From positions 124,001 through 188,000 of the forward strand of contig JADFZQ010000001.1 of assembly GCA_015232455.1 (NCBI GenBank): DNA of 64,000 bases. Direction: 5' to 3'. Positions 49,621 to 58,222 of the stretch are shown here, in pieces. How positions within the stretch are numbered: position 1 is the stretch's first letter; each line of letters starts with the position of its first letter. Made by a program: the position numbers and the translations under genes. This stretch comes from Desulfamplus sp. Lineage in GTDB: Bacteria; Desulfobacterota; Desulfobacteria; Desulfobacterales; Desulfobacteraceae. The notes under the pieces were generated by a model that saw only the letters and a list, made by a program, of their open reading frames with translations, made no database searches and had not been told where the DNA came from.

Positions 49621-50394
49621 ATGGTTAATAGTCTCAGTGGTATAAGCAGCTATACCAACCAGATAAATATTCAATCAATGCAGCAGCACAGAGAAAAAAT
49701 GTTTAACAAAGTTGATAATAGCGGTAATGGTAGTGTTGATCAGACAGAATTTGACGCTTTTGTTGTAAAATTATCTGAACAAAGTGGAACATCAATAAAT
49801 ACTGAAGAGACCTTTACGACTTATGACTCAGATGGAGATGGAACTCTGAATCAAGATGAGATGGATAGCTTTATGAAAGAAAATGCTCCTTCCCCCCCAT
49901 CTCCTCCGTCAAGCGGAATGATGAATATGTTATCTCCTGAAGAAATGTTTAGCGATATTGATACGGACAGTGATGGTGGAATAAGCCAGACTGAGTTAGA
50001 AACTTTTACAGCAAAAATGGCAACAAACACAGGAGTCTCAATGAATACTGAAGAGACCTTTACGACTTATGACTCGGATGGAGATGGAACTCTGAATGAA
50101 GATGAGATGGATAGCTTTATGAAAGACAATGCTCCTTCCCCCCCATCTTCTCCATCAAGCGGAAGAATGCAGGAAGGAATATCTGCTTATACATCAGGAA
50201 TAAACAACACTAACTCGACAACATCACTATTCACGAATCTATCTATCGAACTGTTAAAGCAGATAAATTCCGATTCATCTGCTATTGGTGATACAATGGA
50301 TTTACAGAACCAATATACCTCTCAATTAATTCAATCTATGAGCAGTTATGGCAATAGTCAATATACATATTCGCCAATCAATCTCAAAGTATAA
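49621..50394 (+). CDS. EF-hand calcium-binding protein
   Basis: Multiple DxDxDG loops: DNSGNGSVDQTEFD, DSDGDGTLNQDEMD, DTDSDGGISQTELE, DSDGDGTLNEDEMD. Confidence 0.88.
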   Translation: MVNSLSGISSYTNQINIQSMQQHREKMFNKVDNSGNGSVDQTEFDAFVVKLSEQSGTSINTEETFTTYDSDGDGTLNQDEMDSFMKENAPSPPSPPSSGMMNMLSPEEMFSDIDTDSDGGISQTELETFTAKMATNTGVSMNTEETFTTYDSDGDGTLNEDEMDSFMKDNAPSPPSSPSSGRMQEGISAYTSGINNTNSTTSLFTNLSIELLKQINSDSSAIGDTMDLQNQYTSQLIQSMSSYGNSQYTYSPINLKV

Positions 50395-50476
50395 CATAAA
50401 CATCTTTTATTTCATATTCACTGGTAGAAATAGATTGTTTGAGTGCAATTGACAGATTACTATTGATTAATTTATT

Positions 50477-50519
50477 AAAATAGATTTGACAACTTTTTAA
50501 AAGTTGTCAAATCTATTTT
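50477..50519. terminator. TTGACAACTTT-family hairpin
   Basis: AAAATAGATTTGACAACTTTT/AAAAGTTGTCAAATCTATTTT near-perfect inverted repeat. Confidence 0.85.
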
Positions 50520-50587
50520 TTTCAATGTGCCAAAAACTATAGTATCTGGTTTACAAACTATAATCTTTACAAAAAAGAGAGTTTGCT

Positions 50588-51799
50588 ATGAATTTGTTTA
50601 TCATTCGCTCAACTATCATTGTATCTATCTTTATATCTATATCTGTTAATTCATTTGCTGCAGAAATTATCTTTAACTCCTCTTTTGGGTACAACTCAAA
50701 TCCAACCCTTGATTCAAGCTCTGCTATAGAGAGAGCCAACAGCGAAGATGATAATGATACCATAAGCAACGACTTAAATAATGTTGTTGGCAAAAAGGCA
50801 AGAAACTTACAAAATCCCCTGCTGCCATATAAACCAGACGATGAGCCAGAAGGTTCACTTTTCTCAACTCACACTCTATTTTTAGTAGATGAGTTTGTTG
50901 TAGCTGACAAATTTTCCATTGGCATTTCGCCCTCTGTGATATTTCAAAATTTTCTTGAAATATCAGATAACCACCAATTTAACTTTGATTTATATTTATC
51001 CCCTGTTGCTTCAGGTGAGAGATTTACCCCCTATATTTTTACAACTGCCTATTTTTACAGAGATTCAATGCTTAAACTTGACAGCAGAGACGAATTTACA
51101 TTTGGTGCTGGAGGTGAATTTATCCTTTCAGGTAGATATACCCTTGCATTTGAACACTCATGGCAAAGGATAAACTACCTTGAAGAATCTCCTATATTTG
51201 CAGCCACAGGACGCGAACTTATATTTGAGCCTATAGATAGATTAATTGATAATTTAGAGCAGACTTACAGTGTTCGTGATGATGTAAATATGGTGTTAAA
51301 AACTCGACTTGATATTTTTATGCTTCCCTCTTTAACTACATCTATAGCTCTTAAATATAACTATTTAACCTCATCACTTGATGCAGAATCTTTCTGGCAA
51401 TTAACTCCAGATATTAAAATTATATGGGATTTTGCAAACAAATGGCAATTTATGGCTTCTGCTCAATTAGATAGAAAAGAATTCTTGAGAATAGATGAGG
51501 TTCTTTCCCAAAGTGAGGATTATGCTTTAACCTCAATTATCAATAATATAAATCTTGATATAAATAAAAATAATAAACTTAGTATAAGAGATGTAAATTA
51601 CACATCTTTTCTTAGTTTAAAGATATCCTATTTTTTAAACAGTTCAATATTTAATAGTAAATCCAATGCAATAGAGCGTAATCTTGGCAACAACATTGAG
51701 CTATTTACTGAAATTTTAACAGAGCATGGTCAATATCCAATAAATAGTGAATCCTATAACCAACAGGTGCTGCAATGCGGTTTTTCTTGGTCATTCTAA
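50588..51799 (+). CDS. Outer-membrane beta-barrel-like protein
   Basis: Signal peptide; alternating beta pattern; C-terminal QQVLQCGFSWSF (aromatic terminal residue). Confidence 0.6.
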   Translation: MNLFIIRSTIIVSIFISISVNSFAAEIIFNSSFGYNSNPTLDSSSAIERANSEDDNDTISNDLNNVVGKKARNLQNPLLPYKPDDEPEGSLFSTHTLFLVDEFVVADKFSIGISPSVIFQNFLEISDNHQFNFDLYLSPVASGERFTPYIFTTAYFYRDSMLKLDSRDEFTFGAGGEFILSGRYTLAFEHSWQRINYLEESPIFAATGRELIFEPIDRLIDNLEQTYSVRDDVNMVLKTRLDIFMLPSLTTSIALKYNYLTSSLDAESFWQLTPDIKIIWDFANKWQFMASAQLDRKEFLRIDEVLSQSEDYALTSIINNINLDINKNNKLSIRDVNYTSFLSLKISYFLNSSIFNSKSNAIERNLGNNIELFTEILTEHGQYPINSESYNQQVLQCGFSWSF

Positions 51800-52197
51800 C
51801 CATTATGAGCATAGTTACCGCAGTTGTTTCTAAAACAGAGGCAAGTGAAGAGCTGTTTTTAGTTAGGATTGTTTCCATAAATATTGAACAAAAAGAGTTG
51901 ATTGTAGAGATGGTAGATAACGGCAGAACAGTTCAGAACTCTAAGGAAAAGCTTATCTACAAATTTGAATCTGTTCCAGAATCTATTATTCAAGAAAAAT
52001 CTATTAAAAAAGGGGAGGTTATAAGGGTCTGGGGTAAAATAGATAGAATTAGTGGAATAGCCATTATAAGTGGAAGAATTGCGGGTCAATCAAACAAAAT
52101 AGGTGAATATGATCCAACTGGCGTTCGCAAGCGTCTTAAAAAAAGAATTGATATTCATGGACCACCCATTAGAGGAATGTTACGCGGTGGAAGATAA
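51775..52197 (+). CDS. Small secreted protein of unknown function
   Basis: N-terminal signal peptide; overlaps both neighbouring CDS, consistent with translational coupling. Confidence 0.6.
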   Translation: MRFFLVILTIMSIVTAVVSKTEASEELFLVRIVSINIEQKELIVEMVDNGRTVQNSKEKLIYKFESVPESIIQEKSIKKGEVIRVWGKIDRISGIAIISGRIAGQSNKIGEYDPTGVRKRLKKRIDIHGPPIRGMLRGGR

Positions 52198-53743
52198 CAA
52201 AAAACAACCTCCATTGTGGATTGCTAATGCAGTAGTCTTTGCATCATTGTTTGCTGTGGTATGTGCCTATTTTTCATGGCAGATTCATCTTGTAAAGAAC
52301 TCATTTCGCTTTCACGCAAATCAACATGCTGATGTTGTATCAAAAATAGTCAGTTTGAACGCTACAGCAACTATCGAAGCTGAAAAATCAATTGAAAATA
52401 TCTTAAAAAATCTTCTTGAAAATACTGCCCGTTTTGTTGCCTACCTTGATATGGTTGAGCCTTTTACTACGGAAGAGCTAACAGCATTTACAAGAGAGAG
52501 TGGACTTGCAGGGATTAGTTTGCGATCAATTCAAACTCCAGAAAATTGGTTACCACACGATTTTAGACTCGGTTCTAAACTTTCAGGCGATTTTATTGAA
52601 TGCTCTCCTCAAAACAATAACTCCTATCTCAAACATCTTAACAATCAAAACCTTTACCTACTTGTCTGGTCAGAACCAGATTACCCTGGTTGTATATTAA
52701 TAGGAATAAACGATGGCAAAATTAAAACTATAACAGAGAGTATAAGTTTAAATAGAGTAATTAAAGCTATCTCTACGGTAAAGGGGATAAAAAACATTGA
52801 TGTTAAAAACACCAATATAGGTAAAGCTCAAGATAGCAGTAAAAGCCAAGATATACAGATAAGTGTTGAGGTTGAGGAGAGTCAACTTACCAAGTCAATA
52901 CAGCAGCTTACCATTGATTTCTATCTATTTAGCTTTTTTTTGATTATGGCTGGTATTATCTTATCGTTTGTGCTTCACCGTTATCAGACCAATGTTTTGA
53001 ATCGTGTCAAAGAGTTTGAAAGAGAACTTGCCAAAGAGCGTGAAAATGCAACACTTGGTAAATCTGCTGCTGCAATTGCCCATGAAATACGAAATCCTCT
53101 AAACTCTTTAAGCATGGGTCTTCAGCGTCTTGAAATTGAAAAAGGGTGTGCTTCTGATGTCCATATAAAACTTGTAAGACAGATGTCTGATGCTGTAAAG
53201 CGGGCAAACAGAAGTGTTACAGGTCTTTTAAATTATGCACGCCCTCGAATCCCAAAAATAAAGCCTTTTATACTTGAAGATTTGCTTTTTGATATTTTAA
53301 ATCTTTACCAAAAAAGATGCACTGCCCAAAAAATTGATGTAACTCTTGATATTCAATACCATGGAGAGATTAAAAGCGATCCAGAGCTTATGGAGCAAGT
53401 TATTGAGAATATAATCAAAAATAGTGTGGAAGCACAAATTGATGGAGGTTTTCTTGATATAGCTATAAATATTAAATCCAAAAGTGATAAGGAGTTAAAT
53501 AGTTATAAATATCCAGTTACACTATCATTTAAAAATGGCAACTGCCCAATTGAACCTGAAAATACTCATAAAATTTTTGAGCCATATTTCACAACAAGAC
53601 CAGAAGGAACAGGGCTTGGAATGGCAATTGTAAGAAATATCGTAAAAACTCTTAATGGCGAAATATCGATTAAAATAACAGAGTTACGAGAGATTTCCAT
53701 AACTATAGAGCTGCCTTACACGGCTTATCAACAGGAAAAATAA
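52157..53743 (+). CDS. Membrane-bound sensor histidine kinase (HisKA/HATPase)
   Basis: Two TM segments; AAAIAHEIRNPLNSLSMGLQRLE; PEGTGLGMAIVRNIVKTLNGEI. In-frame ATG at 52157. Confidence 0.85.
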   Translation: MDHPLEECYAVEDNKKQPPLWIANAVVFASLFAVVCAYFSWQIHLVKNSFRFHANQHADVVSKIVSLNATATIEAEKSIENILKNLLENTARFVAYLDMVEPFTTEELTAFTRESGLAGISLRSIQTPENWLPHDFRLGSKLSGDFIECSPQNNNSYLKHLNNQNLYLLVWSEPDYPGCILIGINDGKIKTITESISLNRVIKAISTVKGIKNIDVKNTNIGKAQDSSKSQDIQISVEVEESQLTKSIQQLTIDFYLFSFFLIMAGIILSFVLHRYQTNVLNRVKEFERELAKERENATLGKSAAAIAHEIRNPLNSLSMGLQRLEIEKGCASDVHIKLVRQMSDAVKRANRSVTGLLNYARPRIPKIKPFILEDLLFDILNLYQKRCTAQKIDVTLDIQYHGEIKSDPELMEQVIENIIKNSVEAQIDGGFLDIAINIKSKSDKELNSYKYPVTLSFKNGNCPIEPENTHKIFEPYFTTRPEGTGLGMAIVRNIVKTLNGEISIKITELREISITIELPYTAYQQEK

Positions 53744-53785
53744 ATGTTTAACTCCAGACAGATAGAAAATAATGTAAATTTTTTT

Positions 53786-54928
53786 TTATCTCTTAAGCTC
53801 TTTTGTAATTGCAGGCACTATTTCAAACAGATCAGCCTCAACAAAGTAATTGCAGTTTGACATTATTGCTGCATTTATATTTTCGTTTATAGCGATTATT
53901 ATTTTTGACATCTTCATTCCAGCAAAATGCTGAATAGAGCCTGAGACTCCGCAAGCAATATAAACTTTAGGGTTTACCTTTTCGCCAGTTTGTCCAACCT
54001 GCATACGATAAGGGACCCAGCCAAGATCAACTGCAACACGAGAAGCTCCAACAGCAGTCGATGATACCCCTAAATTCTCAATTGCATCTGCACAATCTTG
54101 CAAAATTTTAAAGTTTTCGCTATTTTTCATAGCTCGTCCCCCAGATATTATAACATCTGCTGCAACAAGGTCATTTCCAGAAGAGTCTCCTTTTTTGCTT
54201 TCAATAAGTTTTATTTTGCTTTTCTGTGCATATCTATTTTTAGCGATAAACTTTTCAATAATAATTGAAGATTCAATATTAAAACTCCCTTGTTGATCTT
54301 GGTCTTGATTATCTTGGTTTTCAATTTTCGGTTTAGATATTGATAATTTTATAGATGGCTCAATAGCATTTGGACGAATCCCAAATAGACGAATATCTCC
54401 AGTAACCTTTACAGTTGCAATAGTTTTTCCTGAATACAAAGATGTTTTAGCAAGATGAAAATCACTATTTAGATAAGAGCTATTATTGCTGTTACAAACA
54501 TTGTTGTCATTGCAACTATTATCAGAGTTTTTAACAACATCAAGACAATCCATAACAAGCGGAGCTTCAAGCTGTGCCGCAATTCGCGGAAGAAGCTCTT
54601 TTCCAATTGGAGTTGTAAGAGCAAAAAGAGATGAGATTTCGTATGTAGTTAAAGCTTGTGTAAGTGCATCTGACCATAGAATTGGATTAAAACTTTTCTC
54701 ATAGCTTCTCTGATTTTCGTGGTTATCAGAATCAATGGGTATAGATATATCAACGATTTTATCAATTCCATGCTTTTTAAGATGAGCTTTAAATGGTTCG
54801 ACTTCTTCATTTATAATAAAGGCGTAAAGCTCTGAATTATTATCTTTTGCAGCACAAGTTATCATGCCGTAATTTGCCTCTTTAATTACTCCATCTTTAG
54901 TTTCTATAATGACAGCTGTTTTTTTCAT
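53786..54928 (-). CDS. etfA: Electron transfer flavoprotein alpha subunit
   Basis: VAADVIISGGRAMKNSENFKIL...VGASRVAVDLGWVPYRMQVGQTGEKVNPKVYIACGVSGSIQHFAGMKMSKIIIAIN. Confidence 0.95.
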   Translation of the reverse strand: MKKTAVIIETKDGVIKEANYGMITCAAKDNNSELYAFIINEEVEPFKAHLKKHGIDKIVDISIPIDSDNHENQRSYEKSFNPILWSDALTQALTTYEISSLFALTTPIGKELLPRIAAQLEAPLVMDCLDVVKNSDNSCNDNNVCNSNNSSYLNSDFHLAKTSLYSGKTIATVKVTGDIRLFGIRPNAIEPSIKLSISKPKIENQDNQDQDQQGSFNIESSIIIEKFIAKNRYAQKSKIKLIESKKGDSSGNDLVAADVIISGGRAMKNSENFKILQDCADAIENLGVSSTAVGASRVAVDLGWVPYRMQVGQTGEKVNPKVYIACGVSGSIQHFAGMKMSKIIIAINENINAAIMSNCNYFVEADLFEIVPAITKELKR

Positions 54929-54930
54929 TT

Positions 54931-55848
54931 TTAAATAACCTTCGCCTCTTCCTTGAGAATTTTGACGATTTCCTTTGCTATCTGTGAAGCATTACCTTTT
55001 ATAGACTTTGGTGTCCGTTTTTCTGCAAAAAGCTCAAGGTCAATAATTTCTGTTTTGGCACCCTTGTTATCAGATTCTGAACCTTTAAGCAGATCGCTAA
55101 GAGTGAGAATCTTGATTTCACGTTTTCTTGCCTTTACTACATCAGGAAAAGTTGGATAAATTGGAGTATTAAGCCCTCTTCCAGCACCGATAATACAGGG
55201 AAGAGTTATTTCATAAACATCTCTGCCACCGCCTTCAGTGAGAGTTTCAACGATTACTTTACGATTTACAGAAAAATTAACGTCAGGTGCAAATTTCACC
55301 ACATTATTGACCACAGGAAAGTTGAAATAAGCACCGAGACGAAACATGGTCTGCATTCCACCCATATCAATTGATTCTCTACCTGTAAAGATAATGGCTG
55401 GTTCTTGCTCTTTAGATTGATCTTCACACGCTACCTGATTACTACAATCTTGTTCAATAGCAGCTTTTAACGCCTTAGCTGTAGTAATGCTGTCTTGATG
55501 ACGATCATCTGTTTTAATGAGAATGCCTCTGTCTGCACCCATCTCCATTGCAGATCGCACTGTCTTTTCAGCGTCAGATGTTCCAAGAGAGACTGCTATA
55601 ATTTCGATTTGGTTTGATTGTTGGGCTTGACCTAAAGATGATGAAGCTCCATTTTGAATGAGATTTTTTTTTAATTTCACAGCCTCTGTAACTGCATACT
55701 CATCGTAAGGGTTTAAAAGAAAGGTTATTTTGTCGTCAATCTGGTTCTTATCGCGAACAACTATAGTTGCTGCCGAATCTGGCACATGCTTTACACAGAC
55801 AAATATTTTCATAATCAATATCCTTGCTGGATAATCCGTCTGAATCAC
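54931..55848 (-). CDS. etfB: Electron transfer flavoprotein beta subunit
   Basis: MKIFVCVKHVPDSAATI; NPYDEYAVTEAVKLK; MGADRGILI; GRESIDMGGMQ. Start probably at internal ATG (MKIFVCVKHV). Confidence 0.94.
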   Translation of the reverse strand: MIQTDYPARILIMKIFVCVKHVPDSAATIVVRDKNQIDDKITFLLNPYDEYAVTEAVKLKKNLIQNGASSSLGQAQQSNQIEIIAVSLGTSDAEKTVRSAMEMGADRGILIKTDDRHQDSITTAKALKAAIEQDCSNQVACEDQSKEQEPAIIFTGRESIDMGGMQTMFRLGAYFNFPVVNNVVKFAPDVNFSVNRKVIVETLTEGGGRDVYEITLPCIIGAGRGLNTPIYPTFPDVVKARKREIKILTLSDLLKGSESDNKGAKTEIIDLELFAEKRTPKSIKGNASQIAKEIVKILKEEAKVI

Positions 55849-55965
55849 GGATTATAACAGATTAAAAGATTACACTGATTATAATAATATTTAGCAATTA
55901 TCTTGTCGGTATTATCATCAATCCGTGCAATTTGTGTAATCAGTTTAATCAGTGATTCAGATAAA
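55832..55965. repeat. Intergenic inverted repeat (TCTGAATCAC...GTGATTCAGA)
   Basis: CGTCTGAATCACGGATTATAACAG...CAGTTTAATCAGTGATTCAGATA. Confidence 0.7.
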
Positions 55966-56025
55966 AAGAGGGCTTGTTTAAGCAAAACAAGCCTTCTTAA
56001 GTTTTATAAACTTATCATGTAAAAT

Positions 56026-57366
56026 TTATCCATTTACAGAAAAACTTGAATTTTTGTTAATCTCTCTTTTACGGGAGAAGAAACCAACATTCATAACACG
56101 ACCAGTATATTGATATTTAAACTGGAAAGGTGTTTTATCGTGATCAAGACCCTCTTTCTCACAGGCATTGATAAGTCCTGCCATCATTTTGCCTACAACT
56201 GGAGCATTTTTATATTGATTTCCGCTTGTGCCAACTGCCATATAAAAACCATCAAGATCAGATTTGTCATATACAGGAATCCAATCATCAGAGCAGTCAT
56301 AGAGATCAACAACGCCTTTTGGCTGATTTGGAACAGGAAGTGTTGGGATTCTCTTTGCCCATCTGTAGCACTGAGCTTTCCACTGAGCTTCTGTCAACTG
56401 ATTATCTCTTCCCGGTCCGCCTTTGCCAGCATAGAATTCATCTGGATCAACCCACTCTTGAGGATCGCATTTTGGATCTTCGCTGCCAATAAGAAAGGTG
56501 TTGCCAACTTCAGGGCGTGCATAACATGCAATATCGCCGTCAGATATGTGATAACCTTCATTGAGATAATCGTAATCATCTGGAGATGGGCAATACATAA
56601 CTTCATGGCGAAGAGCTTTAGTTTTGATGTTGCAGCCTTCCCACACACCTTTTGCCATCTTATTGATTTTGTATGAGTGCGGACCACCAACATTAACAAC
56701 AATTGGAGCGTCAATCTGAGTTCCATCTTTAAGTGTGATACCAACAACTCTATTGTTTTCACTTCTAATATCAACGACCTCAGCATTGAACATAAATTCG
56801 CCGCCTTTTGCTTCAGCAGCTCTCATTATGTTGTGTGCTGAAAGTGCTGGATCGTTCATATAGCCGCCCTCTGGGCAGAAGATACCGCCTTCAAGAAATT
56901 CAGTTGGCTCATCGTAAAATTTTGGGTCTTCAGGGCGTGTTACAGGCCAGAATTTATGAAGATCAACAGGCGGAACCATCTGTTTAATCTTTTCATTGTC
57001 CCACTCTTCATATTTTACGCCAACTTCATCGTAATTTTTCTTAACTTTTTTCCAGTCGTGTCCCTCTGATTTTAGAAGAAGAGAGCCTGTATTCATATAT
57101 TTTGCAAGACCTTTTTCATCTTGAACATTATCAAGGTAGTTTTCCCAATCAAGCCAATATTTAAAACCTTCGTAAGCAAGTGCAACACCGTCAGCAGTTG
57201 AATAGTGTGCCCTTACGATTGCACACGAACCAGCAGTTGACCCTTCGCCAGCATCAGGGTTTTTATCAACGTTAAGTGTTTTGTATCCCATTTTGCAAAG
57301 TTCATAAGCAATTGGACAACCAATTACGCCTGCACCAATGATAATTGCATCATATTTTTTGTTCAT
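56026..57366 (-). CDS. FAD-dependent oxidoreductase (DadA/sarcosine-dimethylglycine dehydrogenase-like)
   Basis: YDAIIIGAGVIGCPIAYELCKMGYKTLNVDKNPDAGEGSTAGSCAIVRAHYS; VVNVGGPHSYKINKMA. Confidence 0.85.
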   Translation of the reverse strand: MNKKYDAIIIGAGVIGCPIAYELCKMGYKTLNVDKNPDAGEGSTAGSCAIVRAHYSTADGVALAYEGFKYWLDWENYLDNVQDEKGLAKYMNTGSLLLKSEGHDWKKVKKNYDEVGVKYEEWDNEKIKQMVPPVDLHKFWPVTRPEDPKFYDEPTEFLEGGIFCPEGGYMNDPALSAHNIMRAAEAKGGEFMFNAEVVDIRSENNRVVGITLKDGTQIDAPIVVNVGGPHSYKINKMAKGVWEGCNIKTKALRHEVMYCPSPDDYDYLNEGYHISDGDIACYARPEVGNTFLIGSEDPKCDPQEWVDPDEFYAGKGGPGRDNQLTEAQWKAQCYRWAKRIPTLPVPNQPKGVVDLYDCSDDWIPVYDKSDLDGFYMAVGTSGNQYKNAPVVGKMMAGLINACEKEGLDHDKTPFQFKYQYTGRVMNVGFFSRKREINKNSSFSVNG

Positions 57367-57415
57367 TTTTTTGCTTTCTCCTGATGTTATATATATCTTA
57401 TATATGAAAATAGTT

Positions 57416-57500
57416 GTCTGAATCAGGATTGTCTGGATTTAAGGATTTTCAGGATGTTTTTATCATGTTTATCTTTTAATCCTGACTATCCTGATTCTAA
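57416..57500. repeat. Intergenic inverted repeat (AATCAGGATTGTCTGGATT / AATCCTGACTATCCTGATT)
   Basis: TCTGAATCAGGATTGTCTGGATTTAAGGATTTTCAGGAT...TTAATCCTGACTATCCTGATTCTA. Confidence 0.7.
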
Positions 57501-57509
57501 ATTGAATTG

Positions 57510-58211
57510 TTATAAATTATTTAACCAAGATTTAAATTTATCTTCACCTGCTGGTTTTAAACCAAATTCTTCTCCAGCGTCCATTATAGCGTGAACCATA
57601 TCTTTGCCATAACCTCTTGAAGCTGTAAAGATAATACCTGATTTTGCACTATCACGGCTTAAAGTTATAATCTGACATGGAATGTGAGACATTGGAGCTT
57701 GATATAAAAATGGAGTTGTTTTTGCAGAATCCATAAAATCAAGAGAGGTCAGTTTTTCTGTGATTGAAAAAACGTTTTTTCCAATTATTGCCATGCACAT
57801 TCCAACCTCTGTGGTCTCTGTGTATGAAGACGAATTTTGTGGATCACACTTACAATCAGCATCACACTTGCACTCTGTTAGCATCTCATTTTTTTTGTTT
57901 GGCAGACAGAACACAGAAGCCTGAATTCTGTTCATTCGGTTAATTAACACGCCATCTTGAAGATATGATTCGCACAACCCTTGCGGAATTTTAATGCCAA
58001 AAGGTGTGATAGAGTCCAAATTTGAGCTTTGAACATCAAATCTTGTGATGTGGCTCAAGTCAACAAGATAATTATCATTAACACTTGATTGACCAAAAGC
58101 AGCTTGACCCTCTCCATCATATTCTAAAACTACTGTCCAGTTATCTCTTACTTCTGTTCTCTTTGGAGATGCTTTAAAAGCAACTGGCGAATATCTTTTA
58201 ATCTCTACCAT
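57510..58211 (-). CDS. soxG: Sarcosine oxidase gamma subunit-like
   Basis: Position after soxA; YLVDLSHITRFDVQ...GKNVFSITEKLTSLDFMDSAKTTPFLYQAPMSHIPCQII. Confidence 0.75.
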   Translation of the reverse strand: MVEIKRYSPVAFKASPKRTEVRDNWTVVLEYDGEGQAAFGQSSVNDNYLVDLSHITRFDVQSSNLDSITPFGIKIPQGLCESYLQDGVLINRMNRIQASVFCLPNKKNEMLTECKCDADCKCDPQNSSSYTETTEVGMCMAIIGKNVFSITEKLTSLDFMDSAKTTPFLYQAPMSHIPCQIITLSRDSAKSGIIFTASRGYGKDMVHAIMDAGEEFGLKPAGEDKFKSWLNNL

Positions 58212-58222
58212 TGTTTTTTACC

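Noticed and set aside
56110-56676. 188-aa plus-strand ORF antisense to the FAD oxidoreductase
   Set aside because: Shadow ORF opposite a strongly supported CDS.
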